Assembly (NCBI GenBank): GCA_036747295.1
Contig: DAIOCN010000015.1
Span: 1-64,000 of the forward strand
Origin: UBA4736 sp002404015
Lineage (GTDB): Bacteria; Chloroflexota; Dormibacteria; Dormibacterales; Dormibacteraceae
DNA: 64,000 bases
Reading direction: 5' to 3'
The notes under the pieces were generated by a model that worked only from the letters and a program-made list of their open reading frames with translations, ran no database searches and was not told where the DNA came from. A program made the position numbers and the translations under genes. Shown piece after piece: positions 22,614 through 31,071 of this stretch; position 1 is the first letter of the stretch, and the number at the start of each line of letters is the position of its first letter.

Positions 22614-24722
22614 ATGCTGATCTTCTGGATTTTCGCCGTCGTCTGCGGGCTTTCGGCGGCCGCCTTCGCCAGCCTGGTGCTCCAGATCGGCGTCATCGGC
22701 TCGCTCCTGTGGGGCCTCGCCGGATTCGTGTCGGTGCGCGGGCTCTTCAGCCTCATCCGGCGCCGTCTGATCCTCAGCGAGCGGATGCGCGAAGAGGACG
22801 ACATCGACACCCGCACCATCGAGACCAACCGCTACATCTTCTGGCGCCGCGTGTTCGGGATCACCATCCTGCTGGCCATCTACTTCACAGGCACCTACTT
22901 CCTGCTCGGGCTGGGCCCCGCCGAGGCGCTCGTGGTGCTGCCCCAGCTCCTGCTGACGGCGGCCCAGCAGATCGCCCTGTTCCTGTTCCTCATGCTGGCC
23001 CAGTTCATGATCTTTTTCGGCCCCTTCCTGCTGTTCGGGCGGATGGGCCGGGAGACGCTGGAGCCGGGCGACGCCAACTACGACGTCAAGATCGAGGACG
23101 TCCGCGGCCAGAAGTCGGCCATCAACGAGATGGTGCGGATCCTTAAGCTGATCGAGCGAGGCCGCAACTACGTGAAGGCGGGCGGCAAGCGCGAGCGCGG
23201 CGTCCTGATGGTGGGTCCCCCCGGCACCGGCAAGACGATGCTGGCCAAGGGCATTGCCTCCAGCCTGCATATGCCGATCATCATCACGTCGGGCTCGGCC
23301 TTCTCGGGGATGTTCATCGGAATGGACCTCGTGGCGGTCTTCATGATGGTCCGGGCCGCCAAGAAGAAGGCCAAGCGCTGGGGCGGCTGCGCGATCTTCA
23401 TCGACGAGTTCGACGCCCTCGGCAGCCGGCGGGGCGGGATGGGCGGCATGGGCGGGATGGGCGGCATGGGCGGCATGATGGGCGGCGGCCAGCTCGGTCT
23501 GAACATGCTGCTGGTCCAGATGGACGGCGTCGACAACCCCGGCTTCTTCAAGAAGCTGTTCCGCCGGATGATCAACGTCAGCCTGGACGGCCTCTTCGTG
23601 CCGCGCGAGATCCGCTTCAACGGCACCCGAATGAGCTTCCGGGTGCCGCCGCTCTCGCCCCCCCGCTACAACCTCTTCTTCATGGGGGCCACCAACCGTC
23701 CCCAGGTCCTGGACGAGGCGGTCACCCGGCCGGGCCGGTTCGGCCGCACGATCACATTTCGGATGCCCACCCGAGAGGCGCGCAAGGACATCGCGGACCT
23801 CTACTTCGGCAAGAAGTCCCACGACCCCGACCTGGACACCCCGGCTCGGCGCGACGAGTTCGCCCGGGTCACCGAGGGCTACTCGCCGGCCATGATCGAG
23901 CAGGCCCTGTCGCTGGCCCTCATGTACGCCTTCGAGGATGGCCGGGAACGGTTCAACTGGACTGATATGCGGGAGTCGATGGGCAACATCGAGGCCGGCC
24001 TGGCGGAGCCCGTGGAGTACAGCGAGCGGGACAAGATCGCTATCGCCCGCCATGAGCTCGGCCACGCCGTGGCCGCCCGCTTCTACAAGCCGGACCACGC
24101 CCACGCGCGCCTGTCCATCAAGATGCGCAAAGAGGCCCTCGGCCACCACCGCACGGTGGAGCAGGAGGAGCAGTTCGTGAAGTTCCGGTCCCAGCTGGCT
24201 GCCGAGATCCGGCATACGCTGGGCGCCATCGCCGCCGAGCGGGTCTTCTACGGCGAGAACTCCAGCGGGGTGTCCTCGGACCTCCAGATGGCCACCCGCG
24301 AGGCCTGCCTCATGGTCGGCGTGGTGGGGATGGGCCCCGAAGATCTCGATCCGGTCGACTCCAGGAAGGCCGCCAACATCGGGGAGTACCTGATCTCCGC
24401 CGCCGTGGTCGCGGGGGGCCTCATGGAGGGCGGGGTCAACGGCCCCGTGCTCGGCAATCCCACCTCCCGGCGCACGGTGGCCCAGATCCTGGGCGCGGCC
24501 TACATCGACGACTGGCGGCTCATGTTCGTCAACAAGGAAGCGATCGACCTGGCCGCGGAGGCCCTGATCGCCCAGGGCGAGCTGATCGGCGACGAGATCG
24601 CCGGCCTGCTCGACTCGGTCGGCCTCCGCTTTCCGAACGAGTCCGACCCCTACCCCGACGAGATCAGGACGGTGCCGGCGGCCGAGGGCGAGCGCCCACT
24701 GCGAGCGGTCGAGTCGGCCTAG
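22614..24722 (+). CDS. FtsH-like membrane AAA protease with a Gly-Met-rich insert
   Basis: This 702-residue protein has two N-terminal helix pairs (about 5-48 and 80-142), an AAA domain with Walker A GPPGTGKT (201-208) and Walker B IDEFD (263-267), arginine fingers in TRPGRFGR, and an M41 domain with HELGH (480-484). The third ligand is likely in SSDLQMAT. It would degrade membrane or cytosolic proteins. It is odd in two ways: a GGMGGMGG repeat at 274-292 right after Walker B, and a long 310-350 segment before the sensor region. TATAGT at 22597 may be a -10 box. Its TAG stop lies in a CTAG at a MITE junction. Confidence 0.87.
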   Translation: MLIFWIFAVVCGLSAAAFASLVLQIGVIGSLLWGLAGFVSVRGLFSLIRRRLILSERMREEDDIDTRTIETNRYIFWRRVFGITILLAIYFTGTYFLLGLGPAEALVVLPQLLLTAAQQIALFLFLMLAQFMIFFGPFLLFGRMGRETLEPGDANYDVKIEDVRGQKSAINEMVRILKLIERGRNYVKAGGKRERGVLMVGPPGTGKTMLAKGIASSLHMPIIITSGSAFSGMFIGMDLVAVFMMVRAAKKKAKRWGGCAIFIDEFDALGSRRGGMGGMGGMGGMGGMMGGGQLGLNMLLVQMDGVDNPGFFKKLFRRMINVSLDGLFVPREIRFNGTRMSFRVPPLSPPRYNLFFMGATNRPQVLDEAVTRPGRFGRTITFRMPTREARKDIADLYFGKKSHDPDLDTPARRDEFARVTEGYSPAMIEQALSLALMYAFEDGRERFNWTDMRESMGNIEAGLAEPVEYSERDKIAIARHELGHAVAARFYKPDHAHARLSIKMRKEALGHHRTVEQEEQFVKFRSQLAAEIRHTLGAIAAERVFYGENSSGVSSDLQMATREACLMVGVVGMGPEDLDPVDSRKAANIGEYLISAAVVAGGLMEGGVNGPVLGNPTSRRTVAQILGAAYIDDWRLMFVNKEAIDLAAEALIAQGELIGDEIAGLLDSVGLRFPNESDPYPDEIRTVPAAEGERPLRAVESA
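23433..23489 (+). repeat. In-frame GGCGGGATG-type tandem repeat
   Basis: Five near-copies of a 9-base GGC-GGC/GGG-ATG unit encode the Gly-Gly-Met run of the FtsH-like protein. Repeat-number change by slippage would keep the frame. Confidence 0.7.
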
Positions 24723-24796
24723 CAGGCCGTTGAAAAAGGAATCGACGGTGCTTCGGCGCCCAGGCGAATCCCTCACCGACCTTTTTCAACACCCTG
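24723..24796 (+). mobile_element. MITE-like element, copy 3 (internally deleted, 74 bp)
   Basis: It is bounded by CTAG at 24719-24722 and 24797-24800. The first 44 bases match one end of the 177 bp element at 14198-14374 and the last 30 match the other end, with about 100 bases lost between. The termini CAGGCCGTTGAAAAAGG and the inverse of CAGGGTGTTGAAAAAGG are intact. Confidence 0.85.
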
Positions 24797-24860
24797 CTAG
24801 AGGCCGCGATTTAACCTCTTTGCAGTCGCATTGTCTGTGCGGCCGCCTATACCTCGTGAC

Positions 24861-25703
24861 GTGCGCAGCCCGATCCTCGCGGCGCTCCTGGCGGTGGCCG
24901 CTCTCGGCCTTCCCGGAGGCGCGCAGGCGGCGCCCGACCCGGACGCCCCACCCCCGCCCTCCCGCCTTGCCCTCCTGATGATCGACAGCCAGGTGGCGAT
25001 GGCCACCGCTCGAGCGGACGCCGATCAGCTCCGGGCCCAACCGGCGCCCTCGGACGTGGTCGGCCAGCTCCGCCTCCAGATGCTGATCGCGGACGCCGAC
25101 TTCCGATACCGATCCTCGGTGCGCGACGAGCAGGTGCTGATCTACGGGATGGCGGTGGACCCGGCGGTCGAGGCGGGCGTGCTGCACCGGCTGCCCGCCG
25201 ATCGCGCGGTCGGGCTGGAGGCGGCCATCGGCGCCCTCCGCTCGCTCTGGCGCTCCGCCGGAATCGACAACCTCTCCGAGATCAAATTGCGGAACAACCG
25301 CAGCCTCGTCGACTCGGCACCCGTGGACACCCTGATCGGCCTCTACCGGGCGGCCGGCCGCAACCGCGTCGACTGGACCTACCTCGCCTCCATAAACTTC
25401 ATCGAGAGCGATTTCGGCCGCGTCAACGGCCCCTCCAGCGCCGGCGCGCTGGGACCGATGCAGTTCATGCCCGGCACGTGGCAGGACTACGGCGCGGGCG
25501 GCGACGTCATGAGCCCCAATGACTCGATCCAGGCCGCCGCGGTCTACCTCAACCGGATGGGCGCTCCGGCGAACATGGACAGGGCGATCTTCCGCTACAA
25601 CAACGACTACGACTACGTGGCCGCGGTCCAGGGCTTCGCCGGGGCGATCCGCTCCGACCAGACCTGGTTCAGCCGGCTGTACTACTGGAGCACGTTCGGG
25701 TAA
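24861..25703 (+). CDS. Secreted lytic transglycosylase (SLT/MltB-like)
   Basis: It would cleave glycan strands of peptidoglycan. A signal peptide (ILAALLAVAALGLPGGAQA) is followed by a helical N-domain. The catalytic domain holds the acid in NFIESDFG, then GALGPMQFMPGTW and AAVYLNRMG, as in soluble lytic transglycosylases. GTG 24861 gives 280 residues; a TTG at 24831 would add ten residues before the signal peptide. The MITE copy 3 lies 60 bases upstream, so its promoter may come from, or be disturbed by, the element. Confidence 0.88.
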   Translation: MRSPILAALLAVAALGLPGGAQAAPDPDAPPPPSRLALLMIDSQVAMATARADADQLRAQPAPSDVVGQLRLQMLIADADFRYRSSVRDEQVLIYGMAVDPAVEAGVLHRLPADRAVGLEAAIGALRSLWRSAGIDNLSEIKLRNNRSLVDSAPVDTLIGLYRAAGRNRVDWTYLASINFIESDFGRVNGPSSAGALGPMQFMPGTWQDYGAGGDVMSPNDSIQAAAVYLNRMGAPANMDRAIFRYNNDYDYVAAVQGFAGAIRSDQTWFSRLYYWSTFG

Positions 25704-25783
25704 ACCGAGCCGGAGGAAGGGACCCGCGGGGTCCAGCTCGCGCCAAAGCGCGGCGGCAGGGGGTGCCGGCAGGGCGTCCCGGT

Positions 25784-25815
25784 GCTCTCAGCAGGCTCTC
25801 AGGCGCTCTCAGCAG
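25784..25815 (+). repeat. Three direct copies of GCTCTCAG
   Basis: GCTCTCAGCAG, GCTCTCAGGC and GCTCTCAGCAG lie end to end, 105 bases before the S1C protease gene. The roughly 10-base spacing puts them on one face of the helix, as regulator-binding repeats often are. GCTCTC recurs inside the leader hairpin at 25890. A weak GGACCC/GGGTCC hairpin near 25720 follows the transglycosylase stop. Confidence 0.4.
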
Positions 25816-25826
25816 AATTGAAAAAA

Positions 25827-25852
25827 GGGGCCGGGTCATGCAACCCGACCCC
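25827..25852. terminator. Stem-loop with flanking A-run
   Basis: GGGGCCGGGT pairs with ACCCGACCCC (one mismatch) around CATGCA. The A-run at 25820-25826 makes a T-run on the leftward strand, but no leftward gene lies to its right. It most likely ends the transglycosylase transcript. Confidence 0.5.
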
Positions 25853-25879
25853 TCTAGGAGAGAGGAAAGATTCCGATCT

Positions 25880-25904
25880 CCCGGTTACAGCTCTCTCAAC
25901 CGGG
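25880..25904 (+). promoter_or_regulatory. Leader hairpin before the S1C protease
   Basis: CCCGGTT and AACCGGG form a perfect 7 bp stem with an 11-base loop, ending 16 bases before the GTG start. It could modulate translation or mRNA life. Confidence 0.4.
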
Positions 25905-25920
25905 GAATGAAGGTGAAGAC

Positions 25921-27045
25921 GTGAAAGCGACCGGAACCTTGCACCTCAACCGCGTGTTGCTCGGTCTGGCCGGGGCCATCCTCGCCCTCGTGGGCTGCTC
26001 GGCCCAGCTCCCCGTCTCCACCAAACCCACCACGACCAGGGGCACCCCCGGTGTCGCCAACATCCCCGTCCAGCCGGGCACGCCGCCCCCGGTCGCCGGC
26101 GTCACCGGCTTCGACGCCGCCCACGTGGCCCAGGTCCTCGGCCCGGCGGTCGCCATGATCATCGTCAACACGCGCGCCGGAACCGCCGAAGGGACTGGCT
26201 TTGTCATCTCCAGCCAGGGCGGCATCAGCTACCTGCTGACCAACAACCACGTCGTCGAGGGCGGCACGAAGGTCCAGGTGCTGATGCCGGACGGCCGCCA
26301 CTACGTAGCCCAGGTGCAGGGCACCGACCCGCTGGAGGACGTCGGCGTGGTGAAGGTCACGGACACACTCCCGGTGGCCGCGTTCGCCGACTCCACCAAG
26401 GTGGTGGTGGGCGAACCGGTGGTCGCCATCGGCAGCCCCCTCGGCAACCAGGGCTCGGTCACGGTCGGCGTGATCTCGGCCGTCCACCGAACGCTGACCG
26501 GGGTCGGCAGCGGGCGCGGCACGCCTGGCGAGAACCTGCCGGACGTGCTCCAGACCGACGCACCCATCAACCCCGGCAACTCGGGCGGCCCGCTGGCGGA
26601 CGCCGCCGGCCGGGTTGTCGGTATGAACACGGCCGCCAGCACCAACGCCAACAGCATCGGCTTCGCCATCCCCAGCCTGGTCGCCAAGCGGATCGCGGAG
26701 GACCTGATCGCGGGCCGCACGCCCGGCCACCCCTACCTCGGCGTCTGCTACAAGCCGATCGAGGTGGCGCTGGCGGACGGCGACAACGTCAGCGGCTACG
26801 GTCTCGAGGTCACCAAGGCGCTGGCCGGCACACCCGCCGAGAAGGCCGGCTTCAAGGGCGGCGACGTGATCGAGAAGGTGGACGGGGTCGACCTCAACAA
26901 CGGCCAGACGCTGGGTGGGCTCCTCCAGCTGCACAGCCCGGGCGACCAGGTGAAGTTCAGCGGCCTGCGCGGCACCAGCACCATGGACTACACCGTCACG
27001 CTGGGCGACCGGCCCGCGACCACCGGCACGACCACCGGCTGCTAG
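25921..27045 (+). CDS. Trypsin-like S1C serine protease lipoprotein with PDZ domain
   Basis: An HtrA/DegP-type envelope protease of 374 residues. The lipobox LVGC places a lipidated cysteine at C26, followed by a Pro/Thr-rich linker. The triad is H110 (LTNNHVV), D140 (LEDVGVV) and S221 (NPGNSGGPL). A C-terminal PDZ domain (about 280-365) has GLEVTKALAGTPAEKAGFKGGDVI. Anchored outside the membrane, it would degrade misfolded envelope proteins. GTG 25921 is preceded by AAGGTGAAG. Its end overlaps the convergent alkyltransferase-like gene by 4 bases. Confidence 0.93.
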   Translation: MKATGTLHLNRVLLGLAGAILALVGCSAQLPVSTKPTTTRGTPGVANIPVQPGTPPPVAGVTGFDAAHVAQVLGPAVAMIIVNTRAGTAEGTGFVISSQGGISYLLTNNHVVEGGTKVQVLMPDGRHYVAQVQGTDPLEDVGVVKVTDTLPVAAFADSTKVVVGEPVVAIGSPLGNQGSVTVGVISAVHRTLTGVGSGRGTPGENLPDVLQTDAPINPGNSGGPLADAAGRVVGMNTAASTNANSIGFAIPSLVAKRIAEDLIAGRTPGHPYLGVCYKPIEVALADGDNVSGYGLEVTKALAGTPAEKAGFKGGDVIEKVDGVDLNNGQTLGGLLQLHSPGDQVKFSGLRGTSTMDYTVTLGDRPATTGTTTGC

Positions 27046-27374
27046 CTGGGCGCCGGCTGCTCCTCGTAGATCCCGGCTCCCAGCCGCCGGCCGCGCACCC
27101 GGCCGTTGTCGACCGCCACCCCTTCGGCCACCAGGCGCCGCGCCTGCTCCACGGTGTGGCTCGCGATCAGCCGGCCGTCTGCCCGCACCACCCGCCACCA
27201 GGGCAGGCCGCGGCTGCTCGCCAGGAGGCTGCCGACGGCCCGCGCGGCGCCCGGGTGGCCGGCCCTGGCCGCCACCTCGCCGTAGCTGACGACCTCGCCC
27301 GGCCGCAGCGCCAGGAGCGCGGCACGCACCGCCTCACTGAACCCAACCACTCTTAGAGTAGACGCTCTCATCAA
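27042..27374 (-). CDS. Alkyltransferase-like protein (ATL, MGMT family without the cysteine)
   Basis: A 110-residue protein with the fold and DNA-binding helix of O6-methylguanine methyltransferase (VVSYGEVAARAGHPGAARAVGSLL). The active site, PCHR in true methyltransferases, is PWWR at 58-61, so the reactive cysteine is replaced by tryptophan. ATL proteins of this kind bind O6-alkylguanine and hand it to nucleotide excision repair instead of repairing it. It diverges from the MerR gene with 14 bases between the starts. Confidence 0.88.
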   Translation of the reverse strand: MMRASTLRVVGFSEAVRAALLALRPGEVVSYGEVAARAGHPGAARAVGSLLASSRGLPWWRVVRADGRLIASHTVEQARRLVAEGVAVDNGRVRGRRLGAGIYEEQPAPS

Positions 27375-27388
27375 TTAAGCTGTCAGTC

Positions 27389-28084
27389 GTGGAGTACCGC
27401 ATCGAGCAGCTTGCCCAGTCCGCCGGCGTGGCCGTGGACACGATCCGGTTCTACCAGGGCAAGGGCCTGCTGACCGCGCCCCGCCGGCAGGGCCGCGTGA
27501 CATGGTACGGCGAGGCGCACCTGGACCGGCTGCAGCGCATCAAGCAGCTCCAGCAGCGCGGATTCACCCTCACGGTCATCCGGCGCTTCCTGGAAGGCGA
27601 GCTGGAGCCGTCCGACGAGGCGCTCGTGGCGGCGGTTACCGCGCCGGCCGCCCCGGAAACGCTGAGCCTGGACGAGCTGTCCGCGCGCAGCGGCGTCGCG
27701 GCCCCGCTGCTGAAGGGCCTGGAGCAGGCCGGCCTTCTGCTCCCGGCCGCCGACGGGGACGAGCCGCGCTATCCGGCGGCCGACCTGGCGGTGCTGGCCG
27801 CCGGTCTCAAGCTGGTTGAAGCGGGTGTGCCGCTAGGCGCGCTGATGGAGCTTGGGGCGCGCCATGCGGCGGCCGTTGAAACCACCGCGCGGGAGGCGGT
27901 CGAGCTATTCGACCGCCATGTGCGCGAGCGCATCCAGGCCGAGGGACGCTCGCCGGAGGCGGCCGAGCGCAAGCTGCTTGCGACGTTCAACGATCTCCTC
28001 GACGCCAGCGGCACACTCGTCCGCAAGCACTTCGAGCGCACGCTGCTGCGCGCGGCCAGGGAGCACATCGAACGGACGCACTGA
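27389..28084 (+). CDS. MerR-family transcriptional regulator
   Basis: A 231-residue regulator with an N-terminal MerR helix-turn-helix (YRIEQLAQSAGVAVDTIRFYQGKGLL) and wing. A second region, about 95-140, looks like another MerR-type helix-turn-helix (LSLDELSARSGVAAPLLKGL). The long C-terminal helical effector part has no metal-binding cysteines, so the signal is not a thiophilic metal. It probably controls itself and the divergent ATL gene through the 14-base gap, or the menF gene 41 bases downstream. Confidence 0.85.
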   Translation: MEYRIEQLAQSAGVAVDTIRFYQGKGLLTAPRRQGRVTWYGEAHLDRLQRIKQLQQRGFTLTVIRRFLEGELEPSDEALVAAVTAPAAPETLSLDELSARSGVAAPLLKGLEQAGLLLPAADGDEPRYPAADLAVLAAGLKLVEAGVPLGALMELGARHAAAVETTAREAVELFDRHVRERIQAEGRSPEAAERKLLATFNDLLDASGTLVRKHFERTLLRAAREHIERTH

Positions 28085-28125
28085 GGACCTGGGAGCTCGA
28101 CAGCACGCCCGACCTGGTCGACCTG

Positions 28126-29397
28126 GTGGGCGCCGCCAGGGACGCCGGGCAGGACGCGATGCTGGTCGAGCGGCCGATGCCGGACGCCGTCAGCGTGGCC
28201 GGCCTGGGCCGGGCCTACGAGATCGTCTCGACGCCGAACGGCGCCATCCTCGAGGACGCGGACGGGCGTCCGCTCGACCGTGAGGACGGCGCCGACCGGC
28301 TGCTGGCGGCCGCCCGCCTCTGGCGCCGGCTGGCGGAGCGGCTGCCGGGACCGAGTGGCCTTCCGGGCACGGGCCTGGTGGGCCTCGGCGGCTTCGCCTT
28401 CGACTCCAGCCGGGAGCCCGCCGAACCCTGGTCGGGGTTCCCAGCGCTGCTGTTCCGGGTGCCGGCGCTGGCCGTGACGCGGGTCCGGGGCCGCACCTTC
28501 GCCAGCGCCGCCTGCCCTGGGGCCGCCGGCCTGCTCGACCTGCAGCCGTCGTTCCGGGCCCCTGCCGCCCGCCACCTCGAGGTCGAGAGCGTCATCCCAC
28601 CGGCGGACTGGTGCGCCTCGGTGGCGAGGGCGGCTGAGCGGCTGCGCGGGGGAGCGGCCGAGAAGGTGGTGCTGGCGCGCGAGGTGGTCGCTCACGGCGA
28701 CGGCGTCGTCACGGCGGCCGCCGTGGCCAGGGCGCTGCGGGGCGCCTATCCGGCCTGCTTCACATACCTCCTGGGCGGGGCCGACGGGACCGCCCTGGCC
28801 GGCGCCTCACCGGAGCTGCTGGTCCGCCGCAGCGCGACGCTCGCGGTCTGCCAGCCCATGGCAGGCTCGGTGGCCCGCGGCGCCGACGAGGCCGAGGACG
28901 TGCGCCTGGCGGGCCGGCTGCTGGCCAGTGCCAAGGACGCCCGCGAGCACCGGGTCACGGCGACGGCGGTCGCCGAGGCCCTGCGGCCGCTCAGCCGGTC
29001 GGTGGCAGTCGGAGAGGCCGAGGTGGTGCGCTTCACGAATATCCAGCACCTGGCCACGACGATCAGCGCCGAGCTCTCGGATCCCCCGGCCAACCTCCTG
29101 GAGCTGGCGGCGGTCCTCCATCCCACCCCGGCGGTGGGCGGCTGGCCGCGGGCGGCGGCGATCCGACTGATCGGCGAGCTGGAGGGCATGGAACGCGGCT
29201 GGTACGCGGGCGCTGTGGGCTGGATCGACGGCCGTGGCGACGGCGAGCTGGCGGTCGCCATCCGCTGCGGCCTGCTCTGGCAGGACGGCGCCCGGCTCTA
29301 CGCGGGGGTTGGCGTCATGCCCGATTCCGACCCCGCCTCCGAGCTGCGGGAGACCGAGCTGAAGCTGAAGGTCCTACTGGGCGCCCTCTCGGCTTAG
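28126..29397 (+). CDS. menF: Isochorismate synthase
   Basis: First step of menaquinone synthesis: chorismate to isochorismate. The chorismate-binding domain fills the C-terminal 260 residues: AEKVVLAREV, LAGASPELLV, the FTNIQHLATTI block, HPTPAVGGWPR, and RGWYAGAVGWID with AIRCGL near the end. GTG 28126 gives 423 residues, but 15 upstream codons (RTWELDSTPDLVDL) look genuinely coding and have no ATG, GTG or TTG, so the true start is uncertain. Its end overlaps convergent menD by 24 bases. Confidence 0.92.
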   Translation: MGAARDAGQDAMLVERPMPDAVSVAGLGRAYEIVSTPNGAILEDADGRPLDREDGADRLLAAARLWRRLAERLPGPSGLPGTGLVGLGGFAFDSSREPAEPWSGFPALLFRVPALAVTRVRGRTFASAACPGAAGLLDLQPSFRAPAARHLEVESVIPPADWCASVARAAERLRGGAAEKVVLAREVVAHGDGVVTAAAVARALRGAYPACFTYLLGGADGTALAGASPELLVRRSATLAVCQPMAGSVARGADEAEDVRLAGRLLASAKDAREHRVTATAVAEALRPLSRSVAVGEAEVVRFTNIQHLATTISAELSDPPANLLELAAVLHPTPAVGGWPRAAAIRLIGELEGMERGWYAGAVGWIDGRGDGELAVAIRCGLLWQDGARLYAGVGVMPDSDPASELRETELKLKVLLGALSA

Positions 29398-31071
29398 GGC
29401 CTCCGCCACGGCCGCCCAGCAGGCCCGGTGGCCGCTCACGCTGTCCGCGCGCCCGAAGCGCACAGCCACCATGGTCGCCCGCTCCGCCAGCACCGCACCC
29501 CGCAGCGCACCTTCGAGGTCGGAAGCCCGCTCCACCGAGCAGAACTCCAGGCCGTAGAGCCGCGCCACGTCCTCGAGGCGCAGGCCCAGCGGGGTTCCGA
29601 AGAGCTCCTCGAAGACGTCCTCGTGCTCCGCCTGGGGCAGAAAGCTGAAGATGCCGCCGCCGTCGTTGTCGAGCACGATGAAGGCCGCGCGCAGCCCGTG
29701 CCGGCGGACGGCCCAGAGGCCGTTCATGTCGTGGTACAGGCTCAGGTCGCCGAGCAGGATCGCGGCGGGCCCCGGCTGCTCGGCGGCGGCGACGCCGAGG
29801 CCGGTCGAGACGAGACCGTCGATGCCGCTGGCGCCCCGGTTGCCGAGGACCAGCCGGCCGGGCGGGGCGGCTGGCCAGAACGTGTCCACGTCGCGGACCG
29901 CCATGCTCGAGCCGACGAACAGCGTCGCCCGCTCCGGGAGCGCTTCCGCCAGGGCGCGGACAGCCTGGCCCTCGTGAAGGGGCCCCCCGGCCAGCGTCTC
30001 GGCAAGGGCCCGGCCGGCGACCGCGTCCGCGGCCTGCCAGTCGGGGCGCCACCCGCCGGAGCGGGACGCGCAGGCCTCCAGCAGCGGCAGCGGATCGGCG
30101 GCAAAGACCTCCCTGGCGAGCACGTCGGGGTCGCGCCAGCCGCCGTCCGGATCGACCAGGAGGGTCGGGGCGCCCGCCCCGGCCAGCCAATGGTTGAGCG
30201 GCTTCGAGGTCGGGGTGGCGCCGACCCGCAGCACCAGGTCGGGCTGATGGAAGTCCGCCCAGCCGGGCGTCCTGAGCAGCGCCTCGTACGCGACCACGGT
30301 TCCGGGCAGGCGGAGCTGGGAGGTGGGCTCGGCGAGGACCGGGATGCCGAGTGCGATCGCGGCCGCACCGAGCCGCGAGCCGTCGCGCATCTCGCCGGCG
30401 ACCAGGACCGGCCGCTCGGCCGAGGCAACGAGCTCCGCGAAACGCCGGCGCATGGCCGAGGTGGGCTGCTGGGAGCGGTGGACCGTGACGGCGCCGTCGG
30501 CGGCGACCGGACTGGGCGGCGCGCCCGGTTCCGGCGTCAGCGGCTCCTGGAAGGGCAGGTTCAGGTGGACCGGTCCCGGGGGTGTGCCGGCGGCTTCCGC
30601 CAGCGCCCGAGCCGCCAGCCGCCGCCAGTGACGGGCCGAGTCCGCGCCCGCCACTGGCGGCCCGGGGTCGCAGAACCAGCGCACGGCGGAGCCGTACAGG
30701 TGGTCCTGGTCGATCGCCTGGTTGGCCCCCACCCCGCGCAGCTCGGGCGGCCGGTCCGCCGTCAGCACGAGCAGCGGCGTTCGCGAGTAGGACGCCTCCA
30801 CGACGGCAGGGTGGAACTCGGCAGCCGCGGTCCCCGACGTGCACAGCAGCGCCACCGCCCGCCCGGACGCCTTGGCCAGCCCGAGCCCGAAGAAGGAGCC
30901 CGAGCGCTCGTCCAGGTGCATCCAGACCCGGACGCCCGGGTGCCGGGCGAAAGCCATCGCCAGGGGCGCGGAGCGCGATCCCGGAGAGATGCAGACGTGC
31001 TCCAGACCCGATCCCACCAGCTGGTCCACGAAGGTGGCCGCGAACTCCTGGGTAACCTTGCCCTCAGCCAT
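29374..31071 (-). CDS. menD: SEPHCHC synthase (MenD)
   Basis: A thiamine-diphosphate enzyme that adds a succinyl semialdehyde unit from 2-oxoglutarate to isochorismate, second step of the classical menaquinone pathway. The N-terminal CISPGSRSAPL and HLDERSGSFFGLG blocks are diagnostic, and the C-terminal domain has GDLSLYHDMNG and DNDGGGIFSFL for thiamine diphosphate and magnesium. The product is 565 residues. Its ATG (31069-31071) overlaps the menH ATG (31070-31072) on the other strand, so neither gene has its own leader outside the other. Confidence 0.95.
   Translation of the reverse strand: MAEGKVTQEFAATFVDQLVGSGLEHVCISPGSRSAPLAMAFARHPGVRVWMHLDERSGSFFGLGLAKASGRAVALLCTSGTAAAEFHPAVVEASYSRTPLLVLTADRPPELRGVGANQAIDQDHLYGSAVRWFCDPGPPVAGADSARHWRRLAARALAEAAGTPPGPVHLNLPFQEPLTPEPGAPPSPVAADGAVTVHRSQQPTSAMRRRFAELVASAERPVLVAGEMRDGSRLGAAAIALGIPVLAEPTSQLRLPGTVVAYEALLRTPGWADFHQPDLVLRVGATPTSKPLNHWLAGAGAPTLLVDPDGGWRDPDVLAREVFAADPLPLLEACASRSGGWRPDWQAADAVAGRALAETLAGGPLHEGQAVRALAEALPERATLFVGSSMAVRDVDTFWPAAPPGRLVLGNRGASGIDGLVSTGLGVAAAEQPGPAAILLGDLSLYHDMNGLWAVRRHGLRAAFIVLDNDGGGIFSFLPQAEHEDVFEELFGTPLGLRLEDVARLYGLEFCSVERASDLEGALRGAVLAERATMVAVRFGRADSVSGHRACWAAVAEALSREGAQ

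Noticed and set aside
23433..23489. Possible CRISPR or direct repeat array
   Set aside because: It is a short in-frame Gly-Met coding repeat, with no spacers.
22023..24776. A 917-codon leftward frame over FtsH
   Set aside because: His/Glu/Asp-rich low-complexity text with no domain, opposite to a protein with full AAA and M41 motifs.
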